In this document: positions 7,877 through 17,228 of the stretch, piece by piece
Numbering within the stretch: the first letter of the stretch is position 1
Layout of the letters: each line of letters opens with the position of its first letter
Translations under genes and position numbers: made by a program
Source of the DNA: JAHDCJ01 sp039028895
GTDB taxonomy: Bacteria; Bacteroidota; Bacteroidia; Chitinophagales; Saprospiraceae
Assembly: GCA_039028895.1 (NCBI GenBank)
Contig: JBCCHF010000046.1
Location: forward strand, 1-53,379
Reading direction: 5' to 3'
Length of the DNA: 53,379 nt
The notes under the pieces: generated by a model
Database searches by the model: none
What the model was told of the DNA's origin: nothing
Seen by the model: the letters and a program-made list of their open reading frames with translations, nothing else

Positions 7877-9973
7877 ATGGAACAACTTTTTCCATATACT
7901 AATCGTGACCTTAGCTGGTTAACCTTCAACTACAGGGTATTGCAAGAAGCAAAAGATCCGTCAGTTCCTTTATTTGAAAGGATAAAGTTCATGGCTATTT
8001 TCTCTTCCAACCTTGATGAGTTCTTCAGAGTTAGAGTTGCCCACCATCGTAATCTTGTACGCGTTGGAAAAAAGACCAGAAAAGAATTAGGGTATGACCC
8101 TTCTGAGATATTGAAGAAACTACATAACACCGTTAATGAGCACCAGGAGGAATACAGTAATATCCTCCTCAATCAGATCATTCCTGAATTAAAAAAACAT
8201 CAAATATTTATTCGAGGAGCTGAAGATCTTAATCCGGAGCAGAAGGCATACGTTGAATCGTTCTTCCAAGAGAACATGTTGCCCTATGTTCAACCAGTAT
8301 TGCTATCAAAGCATAAGATTCGGATTTTCCTCAACAATGCTGCATTATATCTTGCCTGTCATCTTAGACTAAAAAATGAGAATAAGCGAAAGATGAGCCG
8401 ATATGCGATTTTGCAGGTACCCTCCAATCACCTGCCAAGATTTATCATTCTTCCAGGCGCTTCTCCGCAGAAGCATGAGCTAATTTTATTGGATGATGTT
8501 GTTCGGTTTTGCATGCCTGAATTATTCCCTGGTTTTGAAATTGAGAACACCTATTCTATCAAATTAACCAGGGATGCTGAGTTGTATATCGACGATGAAT
8601 TTTCTGGAGACCTTATTTCCAAGATCAAATCCAGTCTCAAAAAACGAAATGTTGGTCCTGCTACAAGGTTTGTTTACGATCGTACCATTCCTAGAAAATT
8701 CTTGAAATTCCTGATGGAGGACTTTTCTTTAGGCAAATTTGACATCCTTCCTGAAGGGAGATATCATAATAATTTTGACTTTTTTCATTTCCCGCATTTC
8801 GGAATGCACCACCTTCGAAATACGCCCTTGCCCCCACTAAAGAAGAAAGCTTTTGAAACGGGTGAATCTATATTCGATGTCATAAAGAAAAAAGACTATC
8901 TCATTCATGTTCCTTTTCAGACTTACGAATACACCATAAGGCTTTTCGAGGAGGCTGCTAAAGACCCTGACGTTACCCATATCAAGATTGTCCAATATCG
9001 TGTGGCTAATAAATCGAGAATCATGCGCGCCCTGATGGATGCCGTTAAGGTGGGAAAACAGGTAACTGCATTCGTAGAAGTAAAAGCCAGATTTGATGAG
9101 GAGGCTAATCTTAAATGGGCAGAAAGACTTGAGAAAGCTGGAGTCAGGGTATTGTACAGCTTTCCCGGATTAAAAGTACATTCGAAGGTAGCTCTCATCA
9201 CAAGAGAGGAAAACGGGAGCATGAAAAATTACTGTTATCTCAGTACAGGCAACTTCCACGAAGGTACAGCCAGGGTTTACAGCGATTTTGGTTTGTTCAC
9301 TGCCGACAGAAGGCTTACAGACGAATCTGCCAGATTGTTTAACTACCTGGAAACCCAAAAAAGACCGCACAATAAATTCAAACACTTTCTCGTCGGTCAA
9401 TTCAACCTAAGACCTTCCCTAAATAAATTCATTGATGATGAAATAGAGCGTGCGAGAGCAGGCCAGGAAGCCAAGATCATACTGAAACTCAACAGTCTTG
9501 AAGATTCCAAAATGATAGCTAGGCTCTATGAAGCGAGTCAGGCCGGAGTAAAAATTAAACTAATTGTCAGGGGAATATGCTGTCTAGTACCAGGGGTGCC
9601 AGGAATCAGTGATAATATTGAAGCCTTCAGTATTGTAGATCGCTTCCTTGAACACTCGAGAATTTACTATTTCTATGGTGGAGGTGAAGAAAAGATCTAC
9701 CTCAGTTCAGCTGATTGGATGAAACGAAACCTTAGCTACAGAATTGAAACCGCCTTTCCCATTTATGATAATGAAATCAGAAAAGAAATCAAGGATTTCC
9801 TCCGAATTCAGTTTCACGACAATGTGAAAGCCCGGATTGTTGATGGCAATCAAAATGACAATTATCGAAAAGATGACAGTGATCTCCCTGTGAGAGCGCA
9901 ACTGGAAACTTATTATTACCTTAAACGGAAAGAAGAGATGCAGGAGAATTTGAAAGTAAGTGAAAAGTTATAG
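7877..9973 (+). CDS. ppk1: Polyphosphate kinase 1
   Basis: PPK1 reversibly makes polyphosphate from ATP at the inner membrane face. The 698-residue length is normal. The N-terminus NRDLSWLTFNYRVLQEA and the basic motif VAHHRNLVRVGKK are typical. The autophosphorylated His is in KVHSKVALI, and the second conserved His is in LEHSRIYYFYGGG, both within phospholipase-D-like catalytic domains; STGNFHE is also conserved. The start at 7877 is the first ATG. It lies between sixA (58 bp upstream) and rimO (6 bp downstream), all on the plus strand, so one transcript is likely. Confidence 0.96.
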   Translation: MEQLFPYTNRDLSWLTFNYRVLQEAKDPSVPLFERIKFMAIFSSNLDEFFRVRVAHHRNLVRVGKKTRKELGYDPSEILKKLHNTVNEHQEEYSNILLNQIIPELKKHQIFIRGAEDLNPEQKAYVESFFQENMLPYVQPVLLSKHKIRIFLNNAALYLACHLRLKNENKRKMSRYAILQVPSNHLPRFIILPGASPQKHELILLDDVVRFCMPELFPGFEIENTYSIKLTRDAELYIDDEFSGDLISKIKSSLKKRNVGPATRFVYDRTIPRKFLKFLMEDFSLGKFDILPEGRYHNNFDFFHFPHFGMHHLRNTPLPPLKKKAFETGESIFDVIKKKDYLIHVPFQTYEYTIRLFEEAAKDPDVTHIKIVQYRVANKSRIMRALMDAVKVGKQVTAFVEVKARFDEEANLKWAERLEKAGVRVLYSFPGLKVHSKVALITREENGSMKNYCYLSTGNFHEGTARVYSDFGLFTADRRLTDESARLFNYLETQKRPHNKFKHFLVGQFNLRPSLNKFIDDEIERARAGQEAKIILKLNSLEDSKMIARLYEASQAGVKIKLIVRGICCLVPGVPGISDNIEAFSIVDRFLEHSRIYYFYGGGEEKIYLSSADWMKRNLSYRIETAFPIYDNEIRKEIKDFLRIQFHDNVKARIVDGNQNDNYRKDDSDLPVRAQLETYYYLKRKEEMQENLKVSEKL

Positions 9974-9979
9974 CCAACC

Positions 9980-11296
9980 GTGAAGACAAAATCTCATAAA
10001 CCAAATAAAGTCAATGTAGTTACCCTTGGGTGCTCAAAAAACCTAGTGGATTCTGAAGTGCTGATGATGCAACTTCGTGAAAACGATTTCGATGTTGTAC
10101 ACGATGGTGGCATGCAGGATGCTCCAAATATTGTAATTATCAACACATGTGGTTTTATTGAAAGAGCAAAAGAAGAGTCAATTAACACGATCCTTGAATA
10201 TGCTGAGGTAAGGAAGAACGAAGAGATCGACAAGTTATATGTTACGGGCTGTTTATCTCAAAGGTATAAAGACGACCTGGAAGAAGAGATCCCTGAAGTT
10301 GATGCTTATTTTGGGACACTCGAGCTGCCTGGACTCTTGGCTAAATTGAATGCCGATTATAAACATGAACTAGTTGGTGAAAGAATCCTCAGCACCCCTT
10401 CGCACTACGCTTACATGAAAATTTCGGAAGGATGTAATCGTACATGTGCTTTTTGTGCCATACCACTTATGCGCGGGAAACATGTTTCACGCCCTATTGA
10501 CGAGTTGGTTAAAGAAGCAAAGAACCTGGCTAAGAGCGGGATAAAGGAAATCATGCTGATCGCCCAGGAACTTACTTACTATGGGCTTGATATTTACAAA
10601 GAGAGAAAACTGGCTGAATTACTCCGGGCGCTCTCACAGGTAGAGGGCATCGATTGGATCAGATTACATTACGCTTATCCCAGCAAATTCCCAAGAGAGA
10701 TTTTTGAAACAATGGCTGAGGAAACCTCCATCTGCAATTATCTTGACATTCCCTTGCAACATGCCAATGATGCTGTTTTGAACCGTATGCGTCGCCAGAT
10801 CACCCAAGCCGAACAAGTAGATTTAATCAATTATGCGAGAGAAACGGTACCAGGAATAGGTATAAGAACCACCCTGTTGGTTGGATTTCCTGGTGAAACA
10901 GAGGAAGAATTTGAAGATCTCTGTGATTTCGTAAAGAAAATGCGATTCGAACGTGTTGGAGTCTTCACTTATTCTCATGAAGAAGATACACCAGCAGAAA
11001 AGCTTCAGGATGATATTCCAGAATCTGTTAAGCAAGAACGTGCCAACCGGATCATGGAAATTCAACAGTCTATTTCACTTGAAAAAAATCGAGAAAAAAT
11101 AGGCCAGACCTTAAAAGTACTTTTCGACAGGAAGGAAGGTCAATACTTTGTAGGTCGAACAGAATTCGATTCACCAGAGGTTGATAACGAAGTGCTTATT
11201 GATGCCAATTCCAATTACGTCCGTATTGGTGATTTCGCCATGATCGAGATCACGGATGCTACTGAGTATGACTTGTTTGGGAGAGTTGTGCAGTAG
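9980..11296 (+). CDS. rimO: Ribosomal protein S12 methylthiotransferase
   Basis: RimO is a radical-SAM enzyme that methylthiolates the conserved Asp of ribosomal protein S12. It has 438 residues. The N-terminal UPF0004 domain carries Cys in LGCSKN, NTCGFI and TGCLSQ, which bind one 4Fe-4S cluster. The radical-SAM motif is EGCNRTCAFCAIP (CxxxCxxC). A C-terminal TRAM domain follows (about 370-438), and LDIPLQHANDAVLNRMRR is typical for RimO. The start is a GTG at 9980, six bases after the ppk1 stop; no in-frame ATG lies before LGCSKN. Expression is probably coupled to ppk1. Confidence 0.95.
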   Translation: MKTKSHKPNKVNVVTLGCSKNLVDSEVLMMQLRENDFDVVHDGGMQDAPNIVIINTCGFIERAKEESINTILEYAEVRKNEEIDKLYVTGCLSQRYKDDLEEEIPEVDAYFGTLELPGLLAKLNADYKHELVGERILSTPSHYAYMKISEGCNRTCAFCAIPLMRGKHVSRPIDELVKEAKNLAKSGIKEIMLIAQELTYYGLDIYKERKLAELLRALSQVEGIDWIRLHYAYPSKFPREIFETMAEETSICNYLDIPLQHANDAVLNRMRRQITQAEQVDLINYARETVPGIGIRTTLLVGFPGETEEEFEDLCDFVKKMRFERVGVFTYSHEEDTPAEKLQDDIPESVKQERANRIMEIQQSISLEKNREKIGQTLKVLFDRKEGQYFVGRTEFDSPEVDNEVLIDANSNYVRIGDFAMIEITDATEYDLFGRVVQ

Positions 11297-11314
11297 GCAA
11301 ATTAAGGAAAATAG

Positions 11315-11357
11315 AAAAGGGCAATTTTGCAAATGCAAAATTGCCCTTTATTTATTT
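11315..11357. terminator. Bidirectional rho-independent terminator
   Basis: A perfect 12-bp stem (GGGCAATTTTGC, 11319-11330, with 11335-11346) has loop AAAT, AAAA before it and a T-rich tail after it. It lies between convergent rimO and dnaK and could end both transcripts. Confidence 0.88.
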
Positions 11358-11392
11358 AATCATTTAATATCTGATTGCCGATTGCGCCCATC

Positions 11393-13312
11393 CTACTCCT
11401 TTCCAGACTCATCATCAACTTCCTCAAATTCGACGTCTGTTACGTCGTCGCCTCCAGTGTTTTCCTGGCCGTTGGCAGGGTTTTCACCTTCCTGAGGAGG
11501 TTGCTGCTGCTGTGTATCCTGGTACATATGCTGGCTGGCTTCACCCCAAGCCTCGTTCATCGCTTCAACAGCTGCATCGATGCCTTCGACATCTTTGGCT
11601 TCATGTGCTTTTTTCAGGTTGGCCAGAGCACCTTCGATCTTTGATTTGTGCTCAGGTGGCAGCTTATCGCCATATTCACCAAGTTGTTTTTCGGTCTGGA
11701 AAATTAGCGAGTCTGCTGTGTTCAGCTTTTCTACTTCTTCGCGGGCTTTCTTATCAGCTTCCTCGTTGGCTTTTGCCTCTGCTTTCATCTTCTCGATCTC
11801 GTCTTTTGACAAGCCGGTAGAAGCCTCAATACGGATCGACTGCTCTTTCCCAGTTCCTTTATCTTTTGCAGAAACATTGAGAATACCATTAGCATCAATA
11901 TCGAAAGTTACTTCAATTTGAGGCGTGCCTCTTGGTGCAGGTGGAATTCCGTCAAGGATGAAACGGCCGATAGTCTTGTTATCCCTTGCCATTGGGCGCT
12001 CACCTTGCAATACGTGAATCTCCACAGAAGGCTGATTTGCGGCAGCCGTTGAGAAGACTTCTGATTTTTTAGTTGGGATCGTTGTGTTCGCTTCGATGAG
12101 TTTAGTACAAATACCGCCCATTGTTTCAATACCAAGGGACAATGGTGTCACATCAAGAAGTAATACATCTTTTACTTCTCCGGTGAGTACTCCACCCTGA
12201 ATAGATGCACCAACTGCAACTACCTCATCAGGGTTAACCCCTTTGCTAGGTTTTTTCCCAAAGAACTCTTCAACTACCTGCTGGATTCTTGGAATCCTGG
12301 TCGAACCACCCACCAGGATGATTTCATCAATATCAGAATTCTGAAGTCCTGCATCTTTCATTGCCTCACGGCAAGGTGTGAGTGTTCTTTCAATCAATTC
12401 ATCAGCCAGTTGCTCGAATTTTGCGCGAGTCAACTTCAGGACAAGGTGCTTTGGAACACCGTCGATAGCTGTAATATATGGCAGATTAATCTCTGTTTCT
12501 TGTGAAGAAGACAACTCAATCTTTGCTTTCTCCGCTGCTTCTTTCAAACGCTGGAGTGCCATTGGATCTTTGCGAAGATCAATATTCTCTGAACTCTTGA
12601 AGTGATCAGCAAGATGATCAATAATCACCTGGTCGAAGTTATCACCACCAAGAAAAGTGTCACCGTTAGTTGATTTCACCTCGAATACACCATCTCCAAG
12701 CTCAAGAATAGAAATATCGAAAGTACCACCACCAAGGTCGTAGACTGCGATCTTCATATCCTTATCACGCTTGTCAAGGCCATAGGCCAGAGCCGCAGCC
12801 GTCGGTTCGTTGATGATTCGCCTTACTTTAAGACCTGCAATTTCACCAGCTTCTTTAGTTGCCTGACGCTGAGCGTCATTAAAGTAAGCAGGAACTGTAA
12901 TTACGGCTTCTGCAACATCCTGACCGAGATAGTCTTCGGCAGTCTTTTTCATTTTCTGCAAAACCATTGCAGAAAGTTCTTGCGGCGAGTAGAGTTTGCC
13001 GTCAATGTCAACTCTTACTGTATCATTTGGCCCCTGAACCATTTTATAAGAAACCTTTTCAGTTTCCTTTTTTACATCCGTATAGTGTGCGCCCATAAAA
13101 CGCTTGATGGACATAATCGTCCGGATTGGATTGGTAATAGCCTGACGTTTTGCAGGATCCCCGATCTTGCGTTCTCCATTGTCCATAAACGCGACAATAG
13201 AAGGTGTTGTCCTTCTCCCCTCGTCGTTAGGAATAACAACAGGCTCGTTGCCTTCCATTACAGCAACACAAGAATTGGTAGTACCAAGGTCAATCCCAAT
13301 TATTTTGCTCAT
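11393..13312 (-). CDS. dnaK: Chaperone DnaK (Hsp70)
   Basis: This ATP-dependent chaperone has 639 residues, the usual length. It begins with GIDLGTTNSCVAVMEG (phosphate-1 motif) and contains AVITVPAYFNDAQRQATK, VYDLGGGTFDIS and ILVGGSTRIPRIQ of the actin-like ATPase. The substrate-binding domain starts near DVTPLSLGIETMGG, and the tail ends in an acidic stretch DVTDVEFEEVDDE. It stands alone: no dnaJ or grpE is adjacent. The 5' region (13313-13611) contains no CIRCE palindrome that I can see, so HrcA control is not supported here. Confidence 0.98.
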   Translation of the reverse strand: MSKIIGIDLGTTNSCVAVMEGNEPVVIPNDEGRRTTPSIVAFMDNGERKIGDPAKRQAITNPIRTIMSIKRFMGAHYTDVKKETEKVSYKMVQGPNDTVRVDIDGKLYSPQELSAMVLQKMKKTAEDYLGQDVAEAVITVPAYFNDAQRQATKEAGEIAGLKVRRIINEPTAAALAYGLDKRDKDMKIAVYDLGGGTFDISILELGDGVFEVKSTNGDTFLGGDNFDQVIIDHLADHFKSSENIDLRKDPMALQRLKEAAEKAKIELSSSQETEINLPYITAIDGVPKHLVLKLTRAKFEQLADELIERTLTPCREAMKDAGLQNSDIDEIILVGGSTRIPRIQQVVEEFFGKKPSKGVNPDEVVAVGASIQGGVLTGEVKDVLLLDVTPLSLGIETMGGICTKLIEANTTIPTKKSEVFSTAAANQPSVEIHVLQGERPMARDNKTIGRFILDGIPPAPRGTPQIEVTFDIDANGILNVSAKDKGTGKEQSIRIEASTGLSKDEIEKMKAEAKANEEADKKAREEVEKLNTADSLIFQTEKQLGEYGDKLPPEHKSKIEGALANLKKAHEAKDVEGIDAAVEAMNEAWGEASQHMYQDTQQQQPPQEGENPANGQENTGGDDVTDVEFEEVDDESGKE

Positions 13313-13556
13313 GTCAAAGTTATTTTTTTAATGCTTAGTTGTAAAAATGAGTTAAGTACATTTTCTCATAGTCAATTGACATGCCAACCGGTATTTGGTA
13401 CTTGTAAAAAGGCAATTATGTCACCAAGCCAGGTTTCAAGTTATTTTTTTGGCAGAATTTGACAAATTTCATCGCACTCGGCATGACAGTATGACGTTTT
13501 GTCAGTTCCATGAATTTGCATTATTAGACGGAACCATTTATTTAAGGTGGATAATG

Positions 13557-13587
13557 TTTCAAAGCCGCCTGAAATGAAATAAATTTG
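13557..13587 (+). promoter_or_regulatory. Bacteroidota-type promoter for pgi
   Basis: TAAATTTG (13580-13587) matches TAnnTTTG. TTTC at 13557-13560 is a one-mismatch -33 box with a 19-base spacer. The predicted leader before the ATG at 13612 is about 18 nt. The rest of the dnaK-pgi gap (13313-13556) shows nothing firm. Confidence 0.5.
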
Positions 13588-13611
13588 CCCCTTCTTAAAA
13601 ATACAAATCAT

Positions 13612-15279
13612 ATGTCAAGAGTACTCAATAGCGTTAACCCTCAACAAACAAATGCCTGGTCTGATCTTGAGGCACATTTCAAGTCTGTTTGCAATCTTCA
13701 TATGAAGGATCTTTTCATCAGCAATCCTCAAAGGTTTAATGATTTGTCTATTGCCTTTGAAGATATGCTAATCGATTTTTCTAAAAACAGGATTACAAGG
13801 GAGACCTTAAGTCTTCTGTTCAAACTTGCTCATGAAACAAGATTAAAAGATGGCATTGAGAAGATGTTTTCAGGAGCCAAAATCAATGAAACAGAGAACA
13901 GGGCAGTCTTACATACTGCTTTAAGGAGTTTCTCGGAGAAGCCCGTTCTTGTAGATGGGGAAAACGTCATTCCAGCAGTCAAAACGGTCATTGATAAAAT
14001 GACGGCATTTACAGCAGCAGTTCATGCCGGAGAATGGCGAGGGTATACTGGCAAAAAAGTGACTCAGATTGTCAATATAGGGATAGGCGGATCAGATCTG
14101 GGACCTGTAATGGTGACAGAAGCTTTAAAACCGTATAGCATTGAAGGCATCACTACTTATTTTGTATCGAACGTCGATGGGACACATATTGCTGAAACGC
14201 TCAAAGAGTTAGATCCTGAAAAGACTTTATTCCTGATTGCCTCAAAATCCTTTACTACTCAGGAAACCATGTTAAATGCGCATTCAGCCAGGCAATGGTT
14301 TTTAAATTCTGGGGCAGCAGAATCAGATATCAAAAAACATTTTGTAGCTATTTCAACCAACCGGACCGGTGTGGAAGCATTTGGGATAGACCCTGAAAAT
14401 ATGTTTGAATTCTGGAATTGGGTGGGTGGTAGATATTCTATGTCCTCTGCCATAGGCTTATCTATTGCACTTACTATTGGAATGGACAATTTCAATGGTT
14501 TAAGGCAAGGTATGTACCAAATGGATAAGCATTTTCGGGAAACCGAATTTGAAGCAAATATTCCGGTCGTCCTAGCATTAATTGGTATCTGGTACAACAA
14601 TTTTTTTGGGGCGGAGTCCGAAGCTATTCTGCCTTATGATCAATACCTCCATCGATTTGCAGCCTATTTCCAACAAGGGAATATGGAATCAAATGGAAAA
14701 TATGTTGATCGTGATGGCAATCCGGTCACCTATCAAACGGGACCAATACTTTGGGGTGAGCCCGGAACAAATGGCCAACATGCGTTTTATCAATTGATCC
14801 ACCAAGGCACAAAATTGATACCTTGTGATTTTATTGCTCCTGCCATTAGTCACAATCCGATTGGCGATCATCATGATACCCTGTTATCCAATTTCTTTGC
14901 CCAAACAGAAGCATTGATGAAAGGAAAGACCCAGGAAGAAGTGACTGCCGAATTAAAGCGGGCAGGCAAATCAGACAAAGAAATAGCTTTCCTTGCTCCG
15001 TTTAAAGTTTTTAAGGGAAACGTGCCAACCAACAGTATTCTTGTTAAAAAGATAACGCCTAAAACTCTGGGTATGCTCATAGCTATGTATGAACACAAGA
15101 TACTAGTACAGGGTTTAATTTTAAATATCTTCAGTTTTGACCAATGGGGTGTTCAGCTTGGCAAGGAACTGGCAAATCAAATCCTTCCTGAGCTTAGCAA
15201 TGAAGACATGGTTTCGAGTCATGACTGTTCGACAAATGGATTGATTAATACATTCAAAAAAATGAGAAATGAAAGCTAA
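13612..15279 (+). CDS. pgi: Glucose-6-phosphate isomerase
   Basis: Pgi interconverts glucose-6-phosphate and fructose-6-phosphate. The ATG at 13612 is preferred to an upstream start at 13585, because family proteins begin near the segment NPQQTNAW and because the promoter -7 element overlaps the earlier start. The product is 555 residues. Signature FWNWVGGRYSMSSAIGLS, sugar-phosphate loop GIGGSDLGP, active-site segment FQQGNMESNGK and the catalytic His region GTNGQHAFYQLIHQG are all intact. The 3' end overlaps the htrA start by 11 nt, so the two are translationally coupled. Confidence 0.96.
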   Translation: MSRVLNSVNPQQTNAWSDLEAHFKSVCNLHMKDLFISNPQRFNDLSIAFEDMLIDFSKNRITRETLSLLFKLAHETRLKDGIEKMFSGAKINETENRAVLHTALRSFSEKPVLVDGENVIPAVKTVIDKMTAFTAAVHAGEWRGYTGKKVTQIVNIGIGGSDLGPVMVTEALKPYSIEGITTYFVSNVDGTHIAETLKELDPEKTLFLIASKSFTTQETMLNAHSARQWFLNSGAAESDIKKHFVAISTNRTGVEAFGIDPENMFEFWNWVGGRYSMSSAIGLSIALTIGMDNFNGLRQGMYQMDKHFRETEFEANIPVVLALIGIWYNNFFGAESEAILPYDQYLHRFAAYFQQGNMESNGKYVDRDGNPVTYQTGPILWGEPGTNGQHAFYQLIHQGTKLIPCDFIAPAISHNPIGDHHDTLLSNFFAQTEALMKGKTQEEVTAELKRAGKSDKEIAFLAPFKVFKGNVPTNSILVKKITPKTLGMLIAMYEHKILVQGLILNIFSFDQWGVQLGKELANQILPELSNEDMVSSHDCSTNGLINTFKKMRNES

Positions 15280-16405
15280 TAAAGGATTTTTTAAACCCGT
15301 TTTCTGGGTTTTGCTTTTAGCCGCAGGATTTATAGTCGGTAGTGGATGGAAATCAAAAGAAAATACAAAGGAAAAAACTTCCGGAGAAGTAGTTGCCGAG
15401 TTCTTCAATGAGGAACCCACATCACTTGAAGACACCCTCACTCCTGCTGAATTAGCAACCATAAGATTGTTTGAGAAAGCTGCTCCTTCGGTGGCCTTTA
15501 TCACAACAACGAGTTTAAGAAGGAATTTCTTTTCGATGGATGTTACGGAAATTCCACGCGGTAACGGCTCAGGATTTGTCTGGGACGAACAAGGGCATAT
15601 AGTTACTAACTTTCATGTTATACAGGGAGCAGACAGGGCCCAGGTTACCTTGGCTGACCAAAGTAGTTGGGATGCCCAGTTGGTGGGAGTTGCACCTGAA
15701 AAAGATCTTGCTGTTCTTAAAATTAATGCGCCAGTAGATAAGCTCTTCCCCATCAAAGTTGGAGACTCTGAAAATCTGCTTGTGGGACAATCAGTTTATG
15801 CTATTGGTAATCCTTTTGGTTTGGACCAAACCCTTACTATCGGCGTTATCAGTGCGTTAGGCAGAGAAATTAATTCAGTTTCAGGAATTCCAATCAAGGA
15901 TGTAATTCAAACGGATGCTGCTATTAATCCAGGTAACTCCGGAGGTCCTTTGTTGAATTCATCGGGCAAACTGATTGGGGTAAACACTGCTATTTACAGT
16001 CCATCCGGTGCATCTGCTGGAGTTGGGTTTTCCATTCCAGTAGATGTCGTCAAATGGGTTATTCCTGAATTGGTAGAATTTGGAGAAATCAGGAGACCTT
16101 CTCTTGGTGTTGAACTCGCGTCTTCGAGAATTATGAATCAGTTAGGTTTGAATGGCGGCTTGGTAATCTCGGTAAAGCAAGGATCTGCCGCTGATCGTGC
16201 AGGCATATTACCAACTATGAGAGACCGATTTGGCCGAATTATCCTAGGCGATATCATTACCCAGATAAATGGCAAAGACATCAATTCAGGGAGCGACTTG
16301 TTCCTTGTCCTCGAAGGTTATGATCCTGGAGACACCGTTAAAGTTACCATCAAACGAGAAGATGCACTAAGAGAATTTGATGTAAAGCTTGACCAGGCTA
16401 ACTGA
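15269..16405 (+). CDS. DegS-like HtrA serine protease, one PDZ domain
   Basis: This is an envelope protease of 378 residues. An N-terminal hydrophobic segment (about residues 8-26) serves as anchor or signal. The trypsin-like domain carries the full triad: His116 (TNFHVIQGAD), Asp146 (EKDLAVLKI) and Ser224 (NPGNSGGPL). One C-terminal PDZ domain follows (about 265-375, GDIITQINGKDINSG). A single PDZ and short length resemble DegS more than DegP. The ATG at 15269 lies within the pgi 3' end (11-nt overlap). It likely handles misfolded periplasmic proteins or a stress signal; no anti-sigma substrate gene is nearby. Confidence 0.9.
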   Translation: MKANKGFFKPVFWVLLLAAGFIVGSGWKSKENTKEKTSGEVVAEFFNEEPTSLEDTLTPAELATIRLFEKAAPSVAFITTTSLRRNFFSMDVTEIPRGNGSGFVWDEQGHIVTNFHVIQGADRAQVTLADQSSWDAQLVGVAPEKDLAVLKINAPVDKLFPIKVGDSENLLVGQSVYAIGNPFGLDQTLTIGVISALGREINSVSGIPIKDVIQTDAAINPGNSGGPLLNSSGKLIGVNTAIYSPSGASAGVGFSIPVDVVKWVIPELVEFGEIRRPSLGVELASSRIMNQLGLNGGLVISVKQGSAADRAGILPTMRDRFGRIILGDIITQINGKDINSGSDLFLVLEGYDPGDTVKVTIKREDALREFDVKLDQAN

Positions 16406-16439
16406 CCATTTACTCATATGCATTCCGGTGAAAACCGGG

Positions 16440-17186
16440 TTATTCAAACATAATTGCAAACGGGTCGCCTTCAATACCAAGACTTTCAAAGTCTGTAGCA
16501 CCTTTAACATTGGTTAGTTCAAGGTCGAATATCGGACTGCCGTGCAGTGTAGATACCAGTGCTCCAGTCTCGAGAGTAATCCAGTTTTCCCAGGTTGATT
16601 CCACACCACCTATGGGAACGATCTTCACCCACATCTTCCAGGCTTCTGGTCTTTTATTCTCATCGAGAATCCAGACATATGAATCACCAGGCGTTACCCC
16701 ACCAGAAGAATAGTGGACCATTAGGCCTTCACGACCATCTTTGGTAGTAACAATACTGCGTTCGGTGCCAGGGTCGAAAGCTTTAACAACCGGGTTCAAC
16801 CAAAAAGCATCATTAAGGAAATACTGCCAAGCTTTAACCACGAGTTTATCCCGAATTTCTCCTGCTACCTTTTGTCCTCTGTCAAAGGCCACACCTTCTT
16901 TGGTTACCGGATTTACAAAAACTTCCTTTTCACCCCAACTTACCTTTGCAAGATGCCTTTTCTTATCCCATAAAAACTGGTGAAGACCTGCAAAGTCCCA
17001 CATCAGGACATGCGTTGTGTCCCATGCCGCTTTATTAACAGCTTGCATCATTTCTTCTGCCAATGCATCAGCTTCAGATGAAGGATTGGCTACTGGTCTT
17101 TTCTCATGGGCGATCAATCCAAGAATTACCAGGATAACTATGATCAGGAGAAGCGCGATCCCGATCCATTTCAAGACTTTTTTCAT
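16440..17186 (-). CDS. Hypothetical membrane-anchored protein
   Basis: I do not recognise this 248-residue protein. It has one N-terminal transmembrane helix (about residues 6-26, Ile/Leu/Val-rich) and then a soluble, probably periplasmic, domain rich in Trp and beta-strand pattern, with no cysteines and no recognised catalytic motif. It may belong to an uncharacterised Bacteroidota family. It is convergent with htrA (34 bp) and divergent from the GMC oxidoreductase (42 bp), so it is probably monocistronic. A weak hairpin (CCGGT/ACCGG, 16425-16438) lies in the 3' gap. Confidence 0.75.
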   Translation of the reverse strand: MKKVLKWIGIALLLIIVILVILGLIAHEKRPVANPSSEADALAEEMMQAVNKAAWDTTHVLMWDFAGLHQFLWDKKRHLAKVSWGEKEVFVNPVTKEGVAFDRGQKVAGEIRDKLVVKAWQYFLNDAFWLNPVVKAFDPGTERSIVTTKDGREGLMVHYSSGGVTPGDSYVWILDENKRPEAWKMWVKIVPIGGVESTWENWITLETGALVSTLHGSPIFDLELTNVKGATDFESLGIEGDPFAIMFE

Positions 17187-17228
17187 AGTGTTTTGTTTAA
17201 ACAGGATAATTACCTAAAATTACACAAT

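Noticed and set aside
11375..13577. Several long plus-strand ORFs opposite dnaK
   Set aside because: They are antisense shadows of a highly biased, strongly conserved gene, with no start context or recognisable domain.
16425..16438. Hairpin CCGGT-GAAA-ACCGG between htrA and the hypothetical gene as terminator
   Set aside because: The stem is only 5 bp and no T-run follows on either strand.
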